From NCBI GenBank assembly GCA_029213195.1, contig JARGNI010000031.1:2848-66847 (forward strand): DNA of 64,000 nucleotides, in the 5' to 3' direction. Below are positions 19,201 to 27,377 of the stretch, one piece after another; position 1 is the stretch's first letter; each line of letters opens with the position of its first letter. The stretch comes from Verrucomicrobiales bacterium. Lineage in GTDB: Bacteria > Verrucomicrobiota > Verrucomicrobiia > Verrucomicrobiales > DEV007. The translations under genes and the position numbers were made by a program. The notes under the pieces were generated by a model. It had not been told where the DNA came from. It ran no database searches and saw only the letters and a list, made by a program, of their open reading frames with translations.

Positions 19201-19796
19201 TCATCCGCGTTCGACCTTTCCGATGCTTCAAGGGTAAACGACATATCGCTGGGCATGTCCATCGCGGCATCTTCCCGGACCGCAGCTTCCGCCGCGAGTT
19301 CATCATCCAGGTAGGCATAGCTATCGGTCCCCATTGCGGGCCGACTTGCCATTTGAACCCCCGGAAGAGTCCCGAAGACGAGCACCGCGACCAGTCCAAG
19401 GAGGCTGATCGATGCGGCAATCGATGCGGCGAACGGGAGAAATCGGATTTTCCTTTTCTTCGCTCCCTTTTTCGGCAGAGGCGACTTCGTCGAGGCGGGA
19501 CGGAGAAGGGATGGTCGCGATGCCTCTTGAGGCTCTCCGATCGTTGCGAGAAGTTTTTCCCGGCGTTCGGTCGAGAGCTTCCAATCGTTCTCTTCACTTT
19601 CGCTTCGCAGCGGGAGAGTTCCGAGAAGGGCATGAAGATCCAGCATTCTCTTGTAGAAAAGAGTCGCTTCGGGAGATTCTTTGATCCGGCGTTCGGTCTC
19701 TTCTTTTTCAAAGTCCGACGCTTCGCCCAGGATCATGGCAATGATGCGGGCTTCGAACTCAGGTTCCATCCAGGAGTGCAGATTTTCTTCGTTCAT
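16299..19796 (-). CDS. Anti-sigma-like / transmembrane / YfbK-type VWA fusion protein
   Basis: This is a 1165-residue protein. Residues 1-65 are helical and acidic (FEARIIAMILGEASDFEKEE onward), like the cytoplasmic part of membrane anti-sigma factors, without a zinc-finger HxxxCxxC motif. Residues 118-143 form one membrane helix after a KKGAKKRK basic stop. Residues 150-690 are low-complexity, rich in Ser/Asp/Pro/Ala. Near 720-800 comes the YfbK-type region that precedes VWA (FSTFSLHVGDSSFHLARAAL, VEEFVNALDYRDP). VWA starts near 820 with the MIDAS motif DNSGSM, and a C-terminal YfbK-type (DUF3520-like) domain follows. The orientation puts VWA outside the cytoplasm. Its ATG overlaps the sigma gene's stop by 4 bp, indicating coupled translation, so the sigma factor is its likely partner. 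Confidence 0.85.
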   Translation of the reverse strand: MNEENLHSWMEPEFEARIIAMILGEASDFEKEETERRIKESPEATLFYKRMLDLHALLGTLPLRSESEENDWKLSTERREKLLATIGEPQEASRPSLLRPASTKSPLPKKGAKKRKIRFLPFAASIAASISLLGLVAVLVFGTLPGVQMASRPAMGTDSYAYLDDELAAEAAVREDAAMDMPSDMSFTLEASERSNADELNRAKSVSIEGNNRTKDRVIRESLPLEPSRPTITTKPAEAVVPASPGEATTPSSGENDSSTTHLYALTDGVVRGSSLSKMKRVSGSTKLPALEAPASNQSVATGNIGSRFGETQIGASGNVEMDSMVSNGTTAIGFPVAEKQQANRSAAQPPAAPVPAGVNFGRKEEVAKSESAQTFGLARNEDNYDSLAIDGGIRDQSREVDIVNGRAFADKQTPPTSNLAVVDPFDDTTIDLEQWGAGMDKKDSAPASNSLHFYSADADQDRNGVASEGRASIDPFAAPVEAGSGGLSSRQLQPSADPFAAPRGGTEAMERKKANAANPLGDSDFAMPKSALDGDLIASNSEEMRTRGIYYDEARDHTRARMFWKIKEGWETPAPPNKSVAADPFAPPVAHQGSFGGGGGGAPLEDAEQPLMQEEAESLHRLSDLSEEVTSLESKLEMDKSGKSPEQEAETVIIAGVARLQESISGEAEITEKLRSGSRDPDEAVVDQVSEAAEKEEEVRFTRDFLGGARELRGFDFRSLALDEKSAEEEPFSTFSLHVGDSSFHLARAALSKNQWPERETIRVEEFVNALDYRDPIPTHEEKVGVALNQARHPFIQQRNLLRISLATAARGRQASVPLRLTLLLDNSGSMERPDRRETVQRALGLLLAQLQETDEVTLISFARQPRLLADRAKGADAKALLDRVVNLPSEGGTNLEAALDLAFQKAQEQQVPNAQNRIILLTDGAANLGDAEPTRLAAKIETFRDAGIAFDAAGIGAQGLNDEILEALTRKGDGRYYLLDRPEDADTGFARQIAGALRPAAGNVKVQVEFNPDRVGAYQLIGFEKHRLKKEDFRNDAVDAAELAAAEAGVAVYQVEARPEGKGDIGSVSVRFRDLSTGKMVEKRWPILYDPNTPPFEQAAPAMRVAGTAAFLGSRLKEDVIGQLVELETLSTVLNDLPSLWKRDQGLRQLQEMVQKTRSLTSE

Positions 19797-20374
19797 GATG
19801 CTTCCTCGATTCCGATTTGGCGGAGGTTTTCCGCGAGTTGTTTCAATAGATGGTGAAGGCGGTAGCCGACATTGCTGACGCTGAGTCCCGTTTCCTCTGC
19901 GATCTCCCGATACTTGAGATCCTCGAAATACTTCAGCCGGATCAGGGTGCGATCGCTCTCCTCAAGCTCAGCAAGGAGCAATCGGAGAAAACCTGCAGCC
20001 TCCATCCGGTGGAGAAGCCCATCGGTCTCGTCCTTGGCTGGCGTATCGGTTCCCGAGTCTTCGGACAACACCTCGCGACGATGATTCCGGTGGTGGTTGT
20101 AGGCTCGATTTCTGACGCTTCGAAAAAGCCAGGCGACCGGATTTTCCACCTCATCCCAATGCTGATGCAGCTGGAGGAACACCTCTTGGACCACGTCTTC
20201 GGCGACGGCTCTGGTCCCCGTCAGGGAGTAGGCGTATCTCAGGAGCGGAGTTTCTTGCTCGATGAAAAGGTCGGGCAATGCGGGTTTCGCCTGCCGGTTT
20301 ACTTGGGACGGTTCTTTCGCAGGCATGGGGGAGACGCGCGGGTCAGACGGGGGGATGAATTCAGGTTCACTCAC
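19793..20374 (-). CDS. ECF-type RNA polymerase sigma factor
   Basis: The 193-residue product has sigma region 2 at about residues 35-105 (LLRYAYSLTGTRAVAEDVVQ, then EVF, and PVAWLFRSVRNRAYNHHR) and region 4 at about 130-185, with the helix-turn-helix REIAEETGLSVSNVGYRLH. No region 3 is present, as expected for the ECF group. The start shown is a GTG at 20374; an ATG at 20326 (Met17) is an alternative, since the first 30 residues are poorly conserved in such proteins. The stop overlaps the start of the anti-sigma-like VWA gene by 4 bp (ATGA). It probably directs RNA polymerase to envelope-response genes, possibly including the giant gene. Confidence 0.92.
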   Translation of the reverse strand: MSEPEFIPPSDPRVSPMPAKEPSQVNRQAKPALPDLFIEQETPLLRYAYSLTGTRAVAEDVVQEVFLQLHQHWDEVENPVAWLFRSVRNRAYNHHRNHRREVLSEDSGTDTPAKDETDGLLHRMEAAGFLRLLLAELEESDRTLIRLKYFEDLKYREIAEETGLSVSNVGYRLHHLLKQLAENLRQIGIEEAS

Positions 20375-20766
20375 GATGTGACGGCTGGTTCTAGGGGGAT
20401 GACACGGCCGCGGAGATATTCTTAGAAATTCAGGGATACTTTTTTTCGCCGTGCTCCGGGTGTCGTCTCTCTACCGACGGCGAGAGATGACGTTTCTCGG
20501 AGATCTTCGAAGAAAGAGAGCACAGCTTCTCTCAGGTCGAGGGTATCGACTTTGGGAGCGGTGCCTAGACAAATCTCTTGCCGAATGGCCTCTCGGAAGA
20601 GCGATAGACCCATCCCCAGATCTTCTGCGTGGGATTCCTTCCTAGAGAGGTAACTCCGGTCCCTTGAAGCAAATTTGCGGAAAGTCGAGTCAATGGATCG
20701 CGTTTCTGGGAAAATCCGAAAATTTACATTGTAAAGTCATTCCTGTTTTCGCTACTCTCGCTTTCG
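20375..20766. other. Intergenic region between sigma factor and pseudopilin cassette
   Basis: This 392-bp divergent spacer should hold promoters for both flanking operons. It contains two perfect palindromes near the cassette, GCAAATTTGC (20669-20678) and TTTACA-T-TGTAAA (20723-20735), and a TTCT-T-AGAA element near 20426-20434. A 63-codon minus-strand frame (20422-20613) is open but has no supporting features, so I do not call it a gene. Confidence 0.5.
20723..20735. promoter_or_regulatory. Palindromic candidate operator upstream of the cassette
   Basis: TTTACA-T-TGTAAA is a perfect odd-centred palindrome ending 31 bp before the ATG at 20767. A second palindrome, GCAAATTTGC, lies 44 bp further upstream. 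Confidence 0.4.
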
Positions 20767-21444
20767 ATGCAGTGTGGTCAGGCCGTAGAAAGTTCAGAGA
20801 CAGGGAGTTCCCACTCTCGAGGATTCTCCTTGATGGAGATGATGGTCGTTCTTGCGATCATGTCCATCCTCTCTGCGGTCGTCGTCGGTTCGCTGGGTAC
20901 CTTGCGATCGACGAGTCTTTCAGTCTCAACCAGGGAATTCGCTGATTTCGTCAATCTCTGTCGAAGCGATGCGATTGCTAGGCATACCGCGATCCGAGTG
21001 GCGATCGTCGAGAGTTCATCCAGCGATCCCGATGAGAATTACAGGAAATACACGGCGTTTTCCTGGAACTCACAGACAAGGCAGTTCGAGCAGTATCGAG
21101 AGTGGGAGAGTCTTCCGGGGGACTTGGTTTTCGATCAGAGTCTTGCCGGTTTCGTCAAGGAATCGACCTACTATCAGGAGGATCCCTCTTCCGTCCGCGG
21201 CGACTACCTGATGCAGATTTCGGACAATTCCTTCGATCGCATGGTGACCCAGCTCTCGACCAACTACCGGTTCCGCTTTTTTGAATTCTCTCCCAGTGGG
21301 AGGGCTTCGGCGCCGGGTGGGGATCACCGGAATCTGGTCGTTGTCGTCCGGCCGGGAGAGGGAGGAACTGCGCGGGAGGTTCCCAACTGGTCACAATTCA
21401 ACATCGACACGCTGACAGGAAGGATTCGAGTCTACCGTCCATGA
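20767..21444 (+). CDS. Pseudopilin, Verru_Chthon cassette protein D type
   Basis: The 225-residue product has a type IV prepilin-like leader: a hydrophilic start, then RGFSLMEMMVVLAIMSILSA with cleavage between Gly and Phe and the Glu at +5 of the mature chain. The rest is a GspH-like soluble domain (TREFADFVNLCRSDAIARHT, then a beta-rich C terminus ending LTGRIRVYRP). It should be processed by a prepilin peptidase and assembled into a pseudopilus. Its size and its position as first gene of a D-B-C-A set match the Verru_Chthon cassette. Its stop overlaps the next start by 4 bp (ATGA). Confidence 0.85.
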   Translation: MQCGQAVESSETGSSHSRGFSLMEMMVVLAIMSILSAVVVGSLGTLRSTSLSVSTREFADFVNLCRSDAIARHTAIRVAIVESSSSDPDENYRKYTAFSWNSQTRQFEQYREWESLPGDLVFDQSLAGFVKESTYYQEDPSSVRGDYLMQISDNSFDRMVTQLSTNYRFRFFEFSPSGRASAPGGDHRNLVVVVRPGEGGTAREVPNWSQFNIDTLTGRIRVYRP

Positions 21445-21989
21445 TCAACACGCGAGAGAACGCTACGGTATGGCACGGACGGTCGGGGTTTTCTCTGATC
21501 GAGGTCGTCCTCGCGATGGGGATCGCGGCAATCGCGCTGGTGTCCATCCTCGGGATGCTCCCCTACGCGATGGAGTCGAGCCAGGCCAGTGCCGATCAGA
21601 CTGCGATCGGCACGGTTTTGGAGGAGGTCCACGACCGGATCAAGGGAGAGCCACTGGAGGTCGGAGTTCCTTCCGGATCCCCTTACTTTTACGATGCCCA
21701 GGGCCGCTTCTGGGAGGAAGGCGTGGCCGATCGAGAAGCAGGATCTGTGGGGAATGATCGTTTTTTCCGGGTGGATGTCGACCTGCAGGACCTCCCCTCG
21801 AGTGTTCCTTTCGAACATTCGGAGGGAGTGCTCGCTGCAGTCGTCGCGATCTCCTGGCCGGTGGATGAGGCGGGAGAACCTCGCGGCCGGGGAAATCCGA
21901 AGACCAGTATCACCTATCCACTGACGACCTTGACCGGGCCGGATTGGCAGGTCATCGACCCGGACTACAAACCAAAAGTGGAATATTGA
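21441..21989 (+). CDS. Pseudopilin, Verru_Chthon cassette protein B type
   Basis: The 182-residue protein has a prepilin leader MINTRENATVWHGRSG before FSLIEVVLAMGIAAIALVSI, with Gly/Phe cleavage and Glu5. The mature part is short, with a beta-rich segment (PYFYDAQGRFWEEG, NDRFFRVDVDLQD) and an AAVVAISWP strand typical of GspI/PilV-like minor pseudopilins. It is translationally coupled to the upstream D gene (4-bp overlap). It lies 13 bp before the C gene. It is membrane-anchored before assembly. The function of the cassette is not established. Confidence 0.85.
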   Translation: MINTRENATVWHGRSGFSLIEVVLAMGIAAIALVSILGMLPYAMESSQASADQTAIGTVLEEVHDRIKGEPLEVGVPSGSPYFYDAQGRFWEEGVADREAGSVGNDRFFRVDVDLQDLPSSVPFEHSEGVLAAVVAISWPVDEAGEPRGRGNPKTSITYPLTTLTGPDWQVIDPDYKPKVEY

Positions 21990-22002
21990 ATCCGAAGTCC
22001 CA

Positions 22003-23010
22003 GTGAAAGTTATTGAACCAGTCCGCATGCGTAGCGCAGGTCCTCGAGGATTCAGTGTCATCGAGTTGCTCGTGGCTTTCACGGTGTTGTCGATCTTGAT
22101 GACGATTCTGCTGGCCGCGGTCCCTTCGGTCACCTCGACCTGGATCGAAAGTGAACGTCGCATCGAGACCTACCAGCGGGCTCGGGGCGCCCTGGAGTTG
22201 CTGACGCGAGAACTGACCCCCGCGGTGGTCGATACCCGAATGCAGTTCATCGTGCTTCCCGGGGAAGAGCTGTTGGGCGCTGGAGCTCTCAATGTTGCGA
22301 GCCTTTCTCCCGCTCTTTTCTGGATGGCGCCGCTTGGGGAAGGGGGCGAGTTGCGATGCGTCGGCTATTACCTTTTCCGTGATGAAGAGAAAGGATTCTT
22401 CCGGCTGAAACGGGTCTACATCGAGCCCGACAATCCCGACGGCTATTTTCCAAGACTGGTGAACCTCGGGAATACTCGTGACCTCAGCATGCGGACCGAT
22501 CCGGTCACGGCTAGATGGTTTCTGGACAACCTGGATCTGCGAGCTTTTGACGAGCAGGATCCGGACAACGATGCGGTCGTCGTGTCCACTGCGGCGGACG
22601 GGGTCGTCGCTTTCTGGGTGCAGTGCTACGACCTTCTCGGCAATCCCGTGCCCTGGCTTTCCGAGGTGCGCAATCATCCCAGTTCGGACCTGATCTACAA
22701 TTCCGCCGCTTTCTTCCAGATGGCGACAACGACTCCTTTCGAATCAGGAGAGACCACTGAATTTCTCCGACTGTCCAAGCAGGTGATGAAGGCAAATCGG
22801 GTGCCTGCAGAGATCGAGATCTCGATTGTGACCATCGATACGGCACTGCTTGCTCGGGATAGGGAGATTCCTCCCATGGATTCGCTTCTCGTCGATGGCA
22901 AACTCGATATGGATGGGTCGGTGCAGCTCTATCTGCAGAATCTCGAGGATGCTGGAATTCGCGGGGCCGAGGTTTTTACAACAAGGGTCAAGCTGGTGAA
23001 CGGAACATGA
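22003..23010 (+). CDS. Pseudopilin, Verru_Chthon cassette protein C type
   Basis: The 335-residue protein has a prepilin leader (RSAGPRG before FSVIELLVAFTVLSILMTIL) with Gly/Phe cleavage and Glu5. The start shown is a GTG at 22003; the ATG at 22027 (Met9) is an equally plausible start and still keeps the leader. The mature part is GspJ/PilW-like, with a long helix (IETYQRARGALELLTRELTP) followed by a beta-rich domain (LFWMAPLG, LRCVGYYLFRDEE). Its stop overlaps the A gene start by 4 bp. GspJ-like minor pseudopilins usually sit in the tip complex of a pseudopilus. Confidence 0.85.
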   Translation: MKVIEPVRMRSAGPRGFSVIELLVAFTVLSILMTILLAAVPSVTSTWIESERRIETYQRARGALELLTRELTPAVVDTRMQFIVLPGEELLGAGALNVASLSPALFWMAPLGEGGELRCVGYYLFRDEEKGFFRLKRVYIEPDNPDGYFPRLVNLGNTRDLSMRTDPVTARWFLDNLDLRAFDEQDPDNDAVVVSTAADGVVAFWVQCYDLLGNPVPWLSEVRNHPSSDLIYNSAAFFQMATTTPFESGETTEFLRLSKQVMKANRVPAEIEISIVTIDTALLARDREIPPMDSLLVDGKLDMDGSVQLYLQNLEDAGIRGAEVFTTRVKLVNGT

Positions 23011-26000
23011 GGATAAAAAAGCTGAGAGTCGCGCCAAGTCGCACCAGGAGAAAGACCATCGAGCCTGCCCGGAAGAAACGGGGAGGGGCGCTCATCATGG
23101 TTTTGCTGGTTGTTTCGATGTTGGCCATCCTGACACTCGCGTTTTTCAGCACGATGCAGATCGAGGAGCAGGCTGCCCATGCTTTCGCGAACACTCAACG
23201 CGCCAAGATGGTGGCGCAGGGCGCCGTCAGTCATGGAATCGGGATCCTGAGAAACTCGATTCCGGAGCCTGCACTGATCAATGAATCGGCTGCCGATGCA
23301 CCCGGAGAAAACTGGGCGGTGAATCCAGGGCGTCTCACGGTATTTGATGATGAGGGCAATATCGAACATGTCCCGCTGCACACGGGAGTCGCGGAGCAGG
23401 ATCCGGCGTCGACTCGTTATCCCGACGTCCACTCGGTCGATCTCAACGAGCCGCTTCCCGGGAAAACCTACCCACCCATCGTCATGGAAGAAGGGCGGGG
23501 CGGAGAAGCCACGATTCCCCCGATGCGGGTGAAGTGGGTCCCCATGCTGAAGAAGCCGGGAGAGCCGGCCTCCGAAGAGAATCCGATCACAGGGCGCTAT
23601 GGGTTCTGGATCGACGACGAGAGTGCGAGGATCAATTTCAATGTCGCCTTGGGAAAGCCGGATCGAGATACGGTCGATCCTCAGCAATTCTGGGAGCAAT
23701 ACAAAATCGGGATGATGCCACCATTGTTCACCGCCGGCGCGGGAGATGTGGAGTTCAATGCCAAGAGCAAGGATCGCGAGTGGGCCCTGGGGCAACCACG
23801 CTCGGTCAATCTCGATGTGCTATTCAAGGATCGGTCTGATCTCCTCGCCGAGAAACTGCTGGCCCATGCCTGGCTGAGGGGATTCTCCCGATATCCCGAA
23901 TCAATCCTAGAGTTCGTCGATATGCCAGAGGCCGAACGCCGGGAATGGTATCACCGGAACAAATATTACCTGACTTTCTACAGTCGGGCCCCGGAGTTCA
24001 ATGCCTTTGGGCGTTCCCGTTTTTTTACGACCAATATCCCTCTCTCGCTCGAGGCTGGGCCACTCTATCAACTCCCGTTCGTTTACAATGGCCCGGGCAC
24101 GGCGGAACCCGACTACGAGATCGAAGGGATCATGCACCTCCACTCGCTCATGGGCAGTCTTGGCTTCACCCACGGAATCCAGGACGATTCGGACGACGAC
24201 CGAGGGAGCGTCCATGCGGCCAACATCGTGAATCGTGCCCAGTTCGAGATGCTGAAGCGATACATGGGGCGCAAGTGGCCGGGCTATGAGGAAACCTTTA
24301 TCGACAAATATGGAGAGGCGGAATGCTATCAGATGGCCCTCAGCATGCTGACGATGGCACGCATGGCGACCACGACGATGTCGACGAGAGGAAATCGTAT
24401 CTCGAGCCGTGACCTGGCCTGGCGTTCCACATCGGTGATCTATTCGCCCTTTTCCAAGGAGCGGCGTTGGGAGTATCCCGAGCGTCACTACTGGCAGGTG
24501 GAAACCGAGCCGCCCGGCGACGAGGGAGGAGCGAGGAAGGAGATTCCCATGTTGCCGCAAACGCAGGGACCTCATATCACCGAGGTAAGACTGATCTTTC
24601 GGTCACTCAATGCTCCGGGTGGAAATCCGACCAAGAAAATCATCGGGTTTCGATACGAAGTCGAATACTACCAGCACAGCCTCGGGCAGATCGTCTGGCT
24701 CAACGAGTTTCCGACCAAGGTGGATTACCTCCGTCTCGACATCCAGGGAGGCGGAAGCGGCATGCCGGGATTCTATGAGTTGGGCCCTGCGAACCCGGAG
24801 ACGACGGAAGAGCGGGCTATACGCAACGACGATCGGAACTGGAATTACAACACGACCAAGAACAAGAGAAATCCCGAGACCGGGGAGATCATCCGCAATG
24901 CGAAGGGGAAACCGATCCGCATCGTCGACCGTCGCAGCTTGGGGTCTCTCCGCATTTCGCCAGGGGGAAGAGCCCGAATCGCGAGCGTGCAGCATCCGAA
25001 CAAGAATCTCAGGAACCGTGTCGTTGTCGCGAGCCCTTGGCGATATCTCGGGAAGCGATCTCGCTGGCTGGCCAACCCTCAGGACAATCAGCCCAATGTC
25101 TTTGATGAGTTCGCCGAGGTCGATGTGACCAAGAACCGAAACCTGTCCATCGATGTGAGCTGGCGACTTGGGATGGGGGTTCGCGCCGATAGCCGACGTC
25201 CTCGCCAGATGATCCCACTGGGAGAAACCGAAGAAGACACCCTGACCACGACCATCGATCTCGATCTCAGATCCGGAGAGAGGAAGGTCGTATCCTGGCA
25301 GATCAATGATCCCCGGTTGAGTTGGAACAAGGAGGAGTGGATCATCGACACGGAAGACGGGGGGACTCCCGGGGCACCCAATGAAATCAAGGGAGAGGCT
25401 CTCGAACCCGCAGAATTGTCTTCGGAAAGGAGCAAGTATCGCTATTTCCAGAGAGGGCCAGGGAGCGCGCGAGACCCTGAAAAAGAGAAAGGAAGATCCT
25501 TCGGATTGAATCGACCTGATGAATACAACTCGCGAAGCCGGGTTTCGTCGAAGGGATACTGGAGTGTTCTTCACACCGGGATTCAGAACCGAGTTCCGTG
25601 GAGAACCCTCAACCTCGGAGCCAGAAAGGAGACCGAGGGTCCACCCGACTATCTCCTGCTCGATCTGCTCGGTGCGACCTATCCGATGCAGCACGACCAG
25701 TGGCGGATCAACTCGACCTTGCCCGACGAATTCTCGACCGCTTCATTCATGAACAGCACGGCGGGCCAGGTGAACATCAATTCCCGAATCTATCCGGAAG
25801 CGAACGAGTATTTCAAGCCTCCACCTCGAAAGAAGCCTTTGGAGGCGGTGTTTACCCACCTTCGTCCCGACGCGGAGGTGGATGCGTTTCTGGATGAGAT
25901 TGAGGACTACCAGAAAAACGAGTTCTTTCGCTATATCGGGGACCTGACGCTCGTCGATGGCTATCGTCGGTCCGATGCGGGCGCGACGGAGTTCGAGCAC

Positions 26001-26531
26001 GAGGAATACCTGCGGAACATGGCAGGATGCCTGACTACGAAATCGAATACTTTCGGTCTCTGGGGGGCGGCTCAAGTCGTGCAAAAAGTGAGAGGCAGTG
26101 AGAAATGGGGAGAATTTGAGGATGGTGACCGGGTGCTTGGGGAGAAGCGATTCTATGCGGTGATCGAGCGCTATGTCTGGCCGGGCAAGGATGGGCGTCC
26201 CGGAAATGCCCACGCCGACAGCCAGGGCCGATGGGACCGGTTGGCGGTTCAGAGGCAACCGGTCAACAACTGGTCGGGGGCGACCACCGATACCCTCTAC
26301 CAGCTCCCGGGCTCTCCACCGATGCGGAAGGGTGGGGGCAATCGATTGAGCCTCGACCTGCAGGGGACCTATCCCTGGTATGACGGGCCGCAGGAGGTGG
26401 GGATGGATCGCTACACTTCGAGAACACTCGGCAAAGTGAAGTGGACGGAAAGTACTCTCGAAGAGGCTTACAATCCTCCTCAACCTGTGATCAAATATCG
26501 CGTCGTGTATTTCAAGTACCTGGACGAATGA
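23007..26531 (+). CDS. Verru_Chthon cassette protein A type, large GspK-like protein
   Basis: This 1174-residue protein has a basic N terminus (ARKKRGGALIMVLLVVSMLA) with one membrane helix at about residues 28-48. It is followed by QIEEQAAHAFANTQRAKMVA, the helix seen in GspK/PilX-like proteins. An FWIDDESARINFN segment near residue 205 is typical of GspK-like folds ('DE.gkiNlN'). The remaining ~900 residues are a large extracytoplasmic domain with many Arg/Trp/Tyr. It is the defining large member of the cassette. Overlaps of 4 bp on both sides indicate coupled translation. It may be the pseudopilus tip or a secreted cargo. Confidence 0.85.
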   Translation: MRIKKLRVAPSRTRRKTIEPARKKRGGALIMVLLVVSMLAILTLAFFSTMQIEEQAAHAFANTQRAKMVAQGAVSHGIGILRNSIPEPALINESAADAPGENWAVNPGRLTVFDDEGNIEHVPLHTGVAEQDPASTRYPDVHSVDLNEPLPGKTYPPIVMEEGRGGEATIPPMRVKWVPMLKKPGEPASEENPITGRYGFWIDDESARINFNVALGKPDRDTVDPQQFWEQYKIGMMPPLFTAGAGDVEFNAKSKDREWALGQPRSVNLDVLFKDRSDLLAEKLLAHAWLRGFSRYPESILEFVDMPEAERREWYHRNKYYLTFYSRAPEFNAFGRSRFFTTNIPLSLEAGPLYQLPFVYNGPGTAEPDYEIEGIMHLHSLMGSLGFTHGIQDDSDDDRGSVHAANIVNRAQFEMLKRYMGRKWPGYEETFIDKYGEAECYQMALSMLTMARMATTTMSTRGNRISSRDLAWRSTSVIYSPFSKERRWEYPERHYWQVETEPPGDEGGARKEIPMLPQTQGPHITEVRLIFRSLNAPGGNPTKKIIGFRYEVEYYQHSLGQIVWLNEFPTKVDYLRLDIQGGGSGMPGFYELGPANPETTEERAIRNDDRNWNYNTTKNKRNPETGEIIRNAKGKPIRIVDRRSLGSLRISPGGRARIASVQHPNKNLRNRVVVASPWRYLGKRSRWLANPQDNQPNVFDEFAEVDVTKNRNLSIDVSWRLGMGVRADSRRPRQMIPLGETEEDTLTTTIDLDLRSGERKVVSWQINDPRLSWNKEEWIIDTEDGGTPGAPNEIKGEALEPAELSSERSKYRYFQRGPGSARDPEKEKGRSFGLNRPDEYNSRSRVSSKGYWSVLHTGIQNRVPWRTLNLGARKETEGPPDYLLLDLLGATYPMQHDQWRINSTLPDEFSTASFMNSTAGQVNINSRIYPEANEYFKPPPRKKPLEAVFTHLRPDAEVDAFLDEIEDYQKNEFFRYIGDLTLVDGYRRSDAGATEFEHEEYLRNMAGCLTTKSNTFGLWGAAQVVQKVRGSEKWGEFEDGDRVLGEKRFYAVIERYVWPGKDGRPGNAHADSQGRWDRLAVQRQPVNNWSGATTDTLYQLPGSPPMRKGGGNRLSLDLQGTYPWYDGPQEVGMDRYTSRTLGKVKWTESTLEEAYNPPQPVIKYRVVYFKYLDE

Positions 26532-27316
26532 AACGTTTTCTCATTTCATATTCTGCTTTGTTGGCTCGATACAGCCTGGTTCTGCTCGGAGGGACACTCT
26601 TTCCTGGCACGGCGCCGGGACAAGACTCCGGAGAGGAGATCGTCGTATTGGGTTCAAGCAAGCCGGTAGCGATGCTGCCTGTGAATCCACGCGAGCTGCT
26701 GTCCTTCTTACCCGAAGGGATCGAGGGATGGAAAATGACCCGATCGACCGCCGAGAACCGCTACGATGAGTGGCTCAGTTCGGTAGCGGAGCGACGCTTC
26801 GAAAGGCCTCGACCCGATGATCCGGAGGGGGCGGTCATGAAGGCGAGCATCCGCATCGAGGACACTGGCGGTTTTCGGCAGGCTCTGGGGATGTTCCAAG
26901 ACTTCGCACCTACAACCGGAGAGGGATTCGAAAAGAAGTTCATCCAGGAGAACCCAGCGATCATCATCAACTATGGCGCAGAGGATTTTGAGATCCATCT
27001 CCTTGCCGAGAAACGCTATATCGTAAGGATTTCCTGCGAATACCAGCCGCGACGTTTTTCAAAGGAATGGTTGGACCGCGTTGATTTCTCAGGGATTTCT
27101 CGGATCCCCAAAACCCAGCCCGTGCCTCTCCCCGAGGAGATCACGATGGTGAAGTTCGATGAATTGAACGACAAGAAGAACCGCAGCTATATCCTTGCCA
27201 CGACGCTGGGGGAGCGATCCGATTCCGAAGCCATCGAAGACGAGGATCAGTTGACTACCTTTGGGGAACAACCGACGGAACCTGTTGCAGAAGAGGAGGA
27301 GGGCGACGAGCGCTAA
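26528..27316 (+). CDS. Exported protein appended to the cassette, function unknown
   Basis: The 262-residue product has an N-terminal signal-like segment (MKRFLISYSALLARYSLVLLGG, possible cleavage after PGQ near residue 33). The ATG at 26528 overlaps the stop of the cassette A gene by 4 bp; an upstream frame start would lie inside that gene. The soluble domain has the pattern LSFLPEGIEGWKMTRSTAEN early on and a YIVRISCEYQPRRFSKEWLD segment later, ending in a very acidic tail. It is like the small 'yqgE-free' exported proteins linked to pseudopilin operons only by context. I do not recognise a family. Tight coupling argues that it works with the cassette. Confidence 0.7.
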   Translation: MKRFLISYSALLARYSLVLLGGTLFPGTAPGQDSGEEIVVLGSSKPVAMLPVNPRELLSFLPEGIEGWKMTRSTAENRYDEWLSSVAERRFERPRPDDPEGAVMKASIRIEDTGGFRQALGMFQDFAPTTGEGFEKKFIQENPAIIINYGAEDFEIHLLAEKRYIVRISCEYQPRRFSKEWLDRVDFSGISRIPKTQPVPLPEEITMVKFDELNDKKNRSYILATTLGERSDSEAIEDEDQLTTFGEQPTEPVAEEEEGDER

Positions 27317-27377
27317 GTGCACGAGTTTCAAGCCTCGCTCAGCCTTTTCCGACCGTAACCTTTTTGCAGATTTCGAA

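Noticed and set aside
20422-20613. 63-codon minus-strand frame upstream of the sigma factor
   Set aside because: No ribosome-binding site, signal or recognisable motif; I treat it as intergenic, though a small leader gene cannot be excluded.
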